Source of the DNA: Patescibacteria group bacterium
Lineage (GTDB): Bacteria > Patescibacteriota > Gracilibacteria > UM-FILTER-43-11
Direction of reading: 5' to 3'
NCBI GenBank assembly: GCA_018825145.1
Contig: JAHJFD010000044.1
Location: forward strand, 1 to 46,560
Length of the DNA: 46,560 nt
Positions within the stretch are counted from its first letter, which is position 1; every line of letters begins with the position of its first letter. Below the pieces are notes generated by a model. The model was not told the DNA's origin. It saw only the letters and a program-made list of their open reading frames with translations, and did not search any database. Positions 41,644 through 46,560 of this stretch are shown in pieces. The position numbers were made by a program, and so were the translations under genes.

Positions 41644-44600
41644 ATGAACTTTTTATCATCACATCAGCAAGACAGGAACTTTGATCTTTTTGGACTACTG
41701 GCCAATCGTTTTTTGTATATGGGAAAGCCGGTTGCCGGCCCCGAGCATAAAATTCCTCATGATGAAGTAAGTAAGACTGAGCAGGAGGCTCGGGAACAAC
41801 GTGAATTTTTTGCCAAAGCCCTGGACTCCCTGGTCAGGAGCTACAATGAAAAATATGGCGAAGAACCTGAAGAGGGTGGCGAAGACGCATATTATGAGGG
41901 GCTGATCCTGGATTTTAGCAACCTGCCTGCACTGAACAAACAGATTGATGCGATTATCGAAGAGAAAAAAAAGAAGGCGGGAACAAGCTGGGCAAATATT
42001 CTCAAAAATGATCTTCAGTACAGTATTTTGATGAATATTACGAGGACTGTTGAAGAATATCAAAAATTGGCCGCGCAGGGTCCCGAACTTGTCAGGGAAG
42101 CCCGCCGTGGCAGATTGTACGCCCGAAATGAAATGCTGACCGAGGCGCTGAACCGCAAAGAAGCCTGGGGCAAAAAGCCGCTGTACAAGGAGCTGAACGG
42201 CATTTTTGAAAGCCTGGCTACTTCCGACAAATTTAAGGATGTCTGGCAGTCGCCTGACGGCCTTTCAACTCCGTCCCAGCGCGAGGCAAGGGAACTCTTT
42301 CTGGCCATCATGGCTGACAAGACAAAGAATTTTGAGGACGCTTTTGTTTTAGGTGACGAATTTGGTAATGACGCGGCCGCCAACATCAGAAATTTCCCTT
42401 TCATCTACAATGAGTTCCTAAAGTACGAAGGTGCCAAAATAACCGGAGAAGCTGTTTCACCCGAAGCTCTGGACGCGGCGGAGGCCGCGGCCGCGGAAGC
42501 GACACGGAAATTGACCGGTATGCGGACCGCGGAAAAAATCGCGGAGGACAATACGGATGCCGGCCTCGGGGCGGTACCTCCTATTGCTTCTATTCCGGAT
42601 ACTCCAAAATGGGAAGAAAGATGGCGCGTGCTGAATGGTATGGTGTATTCGCTCAACGAAAAGGCGAATCAGGAACAAGATTCAGCCCGAAAAGCGGGCT
42701 ATGTATCGAGCGCCAAAGAAATGGAAGCGCATGTGGCCCACGCGAACGCTTACCTGGAGCTGAGCCGTCTGAAAGACCGTGAAAAAACGGTGCAAAGCAG
42801 ATTTACCCGGATTGAACTTAGCCACCCCAGCCGCCGCAAACTGGTGATGGAACTGGCCATGAAAAAGTTCATGAAGGCCAAAGAGATGGTGGACAAAGGT
42901 CCGTATGGAAACGCCAGCTGGCAGCATGCCCTGCACCCTACCGTGCGCCGCCTGCTGATTGCCGGCATTTATGACACCGGCGTGGCCCGTTACGCAAAAA
43001 GCGAAAGCGGTGATTTGACTTATGTGGAGGATATTAAAGGCGAGAACGCCTGGATGCTTTCGGCCCTGGCCCTGTCCGATTATTTCAATTTCAAGGAAGT
43101 CGGCGAAAAAATGGACCCCGATCATGAAGCTGTTTTAAAAGCGGCCTGGCTGGGGGCCAAAGCGGCTAAAGTGATTGAAGACCTTGGCCCGAAGGAAGAG
43201 GTACTGCAGGCCTGGAAGAAAGTTAAAACAGAAGTTGAACGGATCACTGATGCTGACCCGCAAGAACAGGAAAGAAAACGCCGCGATTTTATCGCGTCAC
43301 AAATGGCCAAATTTCCGCCGGATCTGGTGGAACGTTTTAAAAATTATGACGTTGATAAGCTGAATTTCACTCTGCAGCAGATTCTGAACAACAAGAAAAG
43401 GCTCGTTGAATTCACAGAAAGTGTCCGCAAAGCCATTAAAGACCCTTATTCCAACGAATCCCAGACATTTATCGCCGATATGAAGGCCGGTAAATACGCG
43501 GAGCGCGTTGGCAAAGACCTTGATGACCTGGGCGATATGGGCATTATCGATAAAATCAGCCTCGAAGGCTATCAGCGCCGGATGTTTGACCTGCAGGTAA
43601 ACTATAAAACCGCTGAACTGCAGGAGGGCAACATGCAGATGTTTTTTGAGGGGCTGGGAATCCGCATCGAGGGCGTGTACCCCAAATATCTGAGTATTAT
43701 TAAAGATAATCCAAAACTCAAAACCGATTACTGGGACGACTTACTGCTTAGGAGTGACGCGGAATTCAAACAGCTGACTGACATGTTTAACGTTATACTG
43801 GCTGACAGCATTGCGGGAGGGAAGCAGGATTTTATTGCAGGCCTGCAAGCCATTCGCGCGAAGTATAAAGGCAGAAATTCGACGACTGAGGTTCTGGCGA
43901 GCCTGGAAGAAGGCGATGAGGATGCCGTGGTGCTGAATACTTTCAGGCTGCTGAAAGAACATTTAAGCGCCCGGGCTGAAACGGGAGCGATTTCTGACCG
44001 TAAAGCCAAAGAAATTGACGCCAAACTGCGCGGCGTGCACATTGGCGACAAGGTCAGCGAGTATGTTGGCGGTGTGTGGGAAATGCTGACCGGACCGGGT
44101 CAGAGCCTTGCCAACCGGGCCGCCGGCCTGGTACTGATGTATGGTTTTTATAAATCCGCCCGCATGGCGATGAAAGGTGAAGGAACGGCCGGTAAAATGC
44201 TGAGGGCTTTGTTTGTGGCCGGAGCTGTTGAGATTGCCGCCAAAGAAATAACGGGGCGGGGAATTCTGGACAGAGCCGGACTGGATTCGATTGCCGGCGC
44301 TATGGAAGACACTTACGAAGAAGTACTCAGGCAGGATGCTGAAACGCATATGGAAGACAAAGAAATTACGCCTGAGGCCCATGGGGCCGCGCTGAAAGAA
44401 CTAAATGACGTGCCCTTTGATCAGGTCATGGAATGGTACGAAAGCTCCGATCCGAACGGCATGCCTCAGCCTCCGGAATCGAAAGATAAATTTCCGAGGC
44501 AGATAGGTTTAAGTCTGATCGCGCCCAAGGTGACCTGGGTGAAGAAAGATAAGGAGCGGGAAGCCCGCCATGTGGTTTATGAAACCGTCAAACACTTTTT

Positions 44601-46362
44601 CGGTTATGTTGGTGAAAAAGACAATAAACGCGACGCCATCCACGGGAAGGAGGAACTGAAGGAAAGGTGGATCAAAATGTATGATGACCCGAATTACAAA
44701 CCCACATACACCACTTACGACCATCTGGAATGGTTTAAGAGCGGGGCCGTAAAGAAAACCGACATTACCTGGCAGATGGTGATGCGCTGTGAAATTGATC
44801 CGAAACAAGTTGACCTGACCAAGAACAAGACGCCAGTCGGCCTGCTGACGGAAACGGCCAGGGAATGGTACGGGTCGCTGAGTGAATGGGCCCGCGAGCA
44901 TGTTACCAACCCAGGTTCCGGCTATGCCGAGGTGTTTTTTAAGAGCCTGGGTGAACACGCTCAGGACGCCAAACAATTCTTTTCGGAGGTCTATGAAACA
45001 GGTAAAAGAAAAATTTATTTCGGAAAGGAAAGGGTGGTACTGTGGTACGGGGAACACGAGTACGAAATCAAGCGCACTCTTGACGGCCACTGGCAATTGC
45101 TGTACACCGCCGTCACTATACCTTTCAGGTTTGTTATGGCGGTGGATAACTGGGCCATTCCGTGGACCCTTGCCAGACTTAACGCGGTTGAAGAAACCCT
45201 GCGCAGTACAAAACGGGAAACTATTTCAGATAAAGATGATTTCGATGAAAACAATATCATAGAGCGGTCGAATCTCGATCATCTGAACTCATCGAATATC
45301 GAACTAAACCCTAAATTCAGCTATTATGGTTTATTTCAGGATCGCTTTCTGAACGCCCTTCCTTTACGGAAAAACGCGCAAGGTGAAATAATTATGGCCG
45401 CGGACGGCCAGCCTGAAGTCGACTGGACACAGCGGGGCAACTGGTTTTACAAAGATCCCGGTGATAACGTGGGTTATTTTATTTCGGAAGTGTCTTACGC
45501 GGATGCTCATATTAACATGAACGACCCTAAATATTCCGGCAGTCCCGAAAATGTCGCCAGCCAGCTTTTAATAACTTCCAAGGAAAAGGCCAAAGCGCGC
45601 TTCAGAAGAGAAGGTATGGATTTGTCAGCAATTGACAACCATATGGACTCCATACACGAAATCCAGTTCACCAAAAGCAAAAAAATGTACGTGTTCTGGC
45701 GTATGCCGCTAAAGGACAGCGCCGAACTTCACCTTAAAGCTACCGGACGCTGGGTGGATTATACGGAAGCGGGCAAATTTAAAGACAGGGAGCCTTATAT
45801 GATGGACCCGGGTAAGAGCCGATGGGAAAATCTGCAGAAAGCTTTTTTGCTGGATACCGGCCCTTTAAGAACAGTGCTTACGATTGGCGGAGCTTACGCG
45901 GCGCAGGTGCCAAGAATTGTTTTCGGGCACATAGAATTTGCCGGCGAAATTATTGCCGGTATCGGTAAGGGCCTTAATGCGAGCAAGGAATTTCAGGACG
46001 CGGTGACGGAAGCCACCAAAACAGATGAATCGACAAGAATTCTTATTGATGAGGTATTTACCAGCGGCAAAGACAAACACCTGGCGCTTTCTGAATTTTA
46101 TAAAGTTGAAAAGAACGCCGCACTTAATGAATTCTCGCTGAATTACGCCCAGAAACGTGATAAAAAACTTAATCTTGGCCTTCTGAAAGATGAAAAAGAT
46201 TACGAAGACAGCGGGCTTTACACGAAAGACAGGCTGGACTACGCGGATATGCAGAAATTTTACAATGATTACTATGTGGCGGCAAAGAAGCCAAATAAAG
46301 ATATTGAATCCGCTCTGAATAAAGGATCTTCTAATGCCGCGGCACCAGCAGCCACGCCGTAA
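41644..46362 (+). CDS. Giant membrane-associated protein (1572 residues), unknown
   Basis: Starts at ATG 41644. There is no N-terminal signal peptide. The first 820 residues are helical and charged, with long Lys/Glu/Ala segments and an Ala-rich patch (about 275-295). Hydrophobic stretches near 825-875 (AAGLVLMYGFYKSA and LRALFVAGAVEIAA), 1155-1180 (TAVTIPFRFVMAVDNWAIPW) and 1408-1450 (VLTIGGAYAAQVPRIVFGH) may enter or lie on the membrane. The 880-1400 region has Trp/Tyr/His-rich globular parts. The C-terminus ends in an Ala/Pro tail. No ATPase, nuclease, protease or transport motif is seen. It ends the 36-46 kb locus and may work with the other giant protein. Codon use matches the housekeeping genes, so recent transfer is not indicated. 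Confidence 0.65.
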   Translation: MNFLSSHQQDRNFDLFGLLANRFLYMGKPVAGPEHKIPHDEVSKTEQEAREQREFFAKALDSLVRSYNEKYGEEPEEGGEDAYYEGLILDFSNLPALNKQIDAIIEEKKKKAGTSWANILKNDLQYSILMNITRTVEEYQKLAAQGPELVREARRGRLYARNEMLTEALNRKEAWGKKPLYKELNGIFESLATSDKFKDVWQSPDGLSTPSQREARELFLAIMADKTKNFEDAFVLGDEFGNDAAANIRNFPFIYNEFLKYEGAKITGEAVSPEALDAAEAAAAEATRKLTGMRTAEKIAEDNTDAGLGAVPPIASIPDTPKWEERWRVLNGMVYSLNEKANQEQDSARKAGYVSSAKEMEAHVAHANAYLELSRLKDREKTVQSRFTRIELSHPSRRKLVMELAMKKFMKAKEMVDKGPYGNASWQHALHPTVRRLLIAGIYDTGVARYAKSESGDLTYVEDIKGENAWMLSALALSDYFNFKEVGEKMDPDHEAVLKAAWLGAKAAKVIEDLGPKEEVLQAWKKVKTEVERITDADPQEQERKRRDFIASQMAKFPPDLVERFKNYDVDKLNFTLQQILNNKKRLVEFTESVRKAIKDPYSNESQTFIADMKAGKYAERVGKDLDDLGDMGIIDKISLEGYQRRMFDLQVNYKTAELQEGNMQMFFEGLGIRIEGVYPKYLSIIKDNPKLKTDYWDDLLLRSDAEFKQLTDMFNVILADSIAGGKQDFIAGLQAIRAKYKGRNSTTEVLASLEEGDEDAVVLNTFRLLKEHLSARAETGAISDRKAKEIDAKLRGVHIGDKVSEYVGGVWEMLTGPGQSLANRAAGLVLMYGFYKSARMAMKGEGTAGKMLRALFVAGAVEIAAKEITGRGILDRAGLDSIAGAMEDTYEEVLRQDAETHMEDKEITPEAHGAALKELNDVPFDQVMEWYESSDPNGMPQPPESKDKFPRQIGLSLIAPKVTWVKKDKEREARHVVYETVKHFFGYVGEKDNKRDAIHGKEELKERWIKMYDDPNYKPTYTTYDHLEWFKSGAVKKTDITWQMVMRCEIDPKQVDLTKNKTPVGLLTETAREWYGSLSEWAREHVTNPGSGYAEVFFKSLGEHAQDAKQFFSEVYETGKRKIYFGKERVVLWYGEHEYEIKRTLDGHWQLLYTAVTIPFRFVMAVDNWAIPWTLARLNAVEETLRSTKRETISDKDDFDENNIIERSNLDHLNSSNIELNPKFSYYGLFQDRFLNALPLRKNAQGEIIMAADGQPEVDWTQRGNWFYKDPGDNVGYFISEVSYADAHINMNDPKYSGSPENVASQLLITSKEKAKARFRREGMDLSAIDNHMDSIHEIQFTKSKKMYVFWRMPLKDSAELHLKATGRWVDYTEAGKFKDREPYMMDPGKSRWENLQKAFLLDTGPLRTVLTIGGAYAAQVPRIVFGHIEFAGEIIAGIGKGLNASKEFQDAVTEATKTDESTRILIDEVFTSGKDKHLALSEFYKVEKNAALNEFSLNYAQKRDKKLNLGLLKDEKDYEDSGLYTKDRLDYADMQKFYNDYYVAAKKPNKDIESALNKGSSNAAAPAATP

Positions 46363-46471
46363 GCGATTCAACATAAAGACGCCACGGGCCTAAGACCATT
46401 GACAAGCGGTACTTTTTATGAAATCATTCCTAACGGAGGACAAAAAGCTTTAGATATTTGTATTTAAAGCC

Positions 46472-46485
46472 TTCGCCGCGGCGAA
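46472..46485. repeat. Perfect 14-bp GC-rich palindrome
   Basis: TTCGCCGCGGCGAA is its own reverse complement, followed by a C-run and TTTTT (46496-46500). It may form the terminator stem of the giant-protein locus, though the spacing to the T-run is long. Confidence 0.5.
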
Positions 46486-46515
46486 TTGTCCCCCCTTTTT
46501 GGAAGGCAAATAACC

Positions 46516-46544
46516 TTGACAGGAAATATATATTATAGTAAAAT
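46516..46544 (+). promoter_or_regulatory. Consensus promoter of a gene beyond the window
   Basis: TTGACA (46516-46521), 17-nt spacer, TAAAAT (46539-46544). The transcript would start near 46551, so its gene lies outside the sequence given. Confidence 0.65.
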
Positions 46545-46560
46545 ATTTGCCATTTGGGGA

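Noticed and set aside
190-46362. Alternative genetic code with TGA as glycine
   Set aside because: Several solid genes end at TGA (for example polished ends at 13118, 26233 and 41587), so the standard bacterial code fits.
46419-46454. 11-codon frame after the second giant gene
   Set aside because: Too short, with no RBS or conservation evidence; likely chance.

Overview
The window looks like a chromosomal segment of a Candidate Phyla Radiation (Patescibacteria) bacterium, most likely of the Peregrinibacteria type. This is inferred from the mix of small housekeeping genes, an S-layer-homology beta-propeller protein, a CPR-style Bro-N gene and many lysine/alanine-rich orphan proteins. TGA is used as a normal stop (for example at 856, 13116, 26231 and 41585), which argues against the recoded Gracilibacteria/Absconditabacteria. 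Most genes lack a Shine-Dalgarno sequence. Several have a -10 box exactly 6 nt before the start codon, as expected for leaderless mRNAs.

Layout. 0.2-4.5 kb: a putative lipoprotein, two orphan coiled-coil proteins, a membrane-anchored methyltransferase, a GT4 glycosyltransferase, a broken Bro-N gene and tRNA-Lys(CTT). 4.6-7.2 kb: an ArfB-like release factor, a DnaQ-type exonuclease, an orphan histidine kinase and tmRNA, so two ribosome-rescue factors lie close together. 7.3-12.3 kb (minus): a holin/endolysin-like pair abutting the tmRNA 3' end, then a 1355-residue secreted propeller/dockerin-like protein. 12.4-18.8 kb (plus): an FkbM methyltransferase, a PHP-less PolX, a small secreted protein, three orphan helical proteins and pheT. 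18.9-23.1 kb (minus): the SLH/beta-propeller surface protein and an orphan protein with a duplicated domain. 23.2-26.2 kb (plus): a compact aroF-aroB-rdgB-smr operon (shikimate entry and NTP sanitation). 26.2-28.5 kb: a HicAB toxin-antitoxin module, a Xer-type recombinase and an RBBP9-like hydrolase. 28.5-34.4 kb: a repeat-bearing spacer, a very GC-rich small membrane-protein gene, dnaE and a CCA-adding enzyme. 34.4-35.9 kb: an M17 leucyl aminopeptidase. 36.0-46.4 kb: four consecutive unknown genes, two coding for giant membrane-associated proteins (about 1213 and 1572 residues), with look-alike promoters.

Most notable observations. (1) Four intergenic spacers (13.2, 18.8, 28.5 and 34.3 kb) carry degenerate repeat arrays with the same 11-bp period but different core words. 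(2) The hicAB promoter has a perfect 18-bp palindrome between its -35 and -10 boxes. A near-identical promoter/operator sits 22 kb away in front of the decayed Bro-N gene. (3) The tmRNA encodes an unusually long tag ending in VPFFA, not LAA. (4) The giant-protein locus at 36-46 kb resembles nothing I can name and is the best candidate for an undescribed protein system. All assignments are from reading the sequence; no searches were run.
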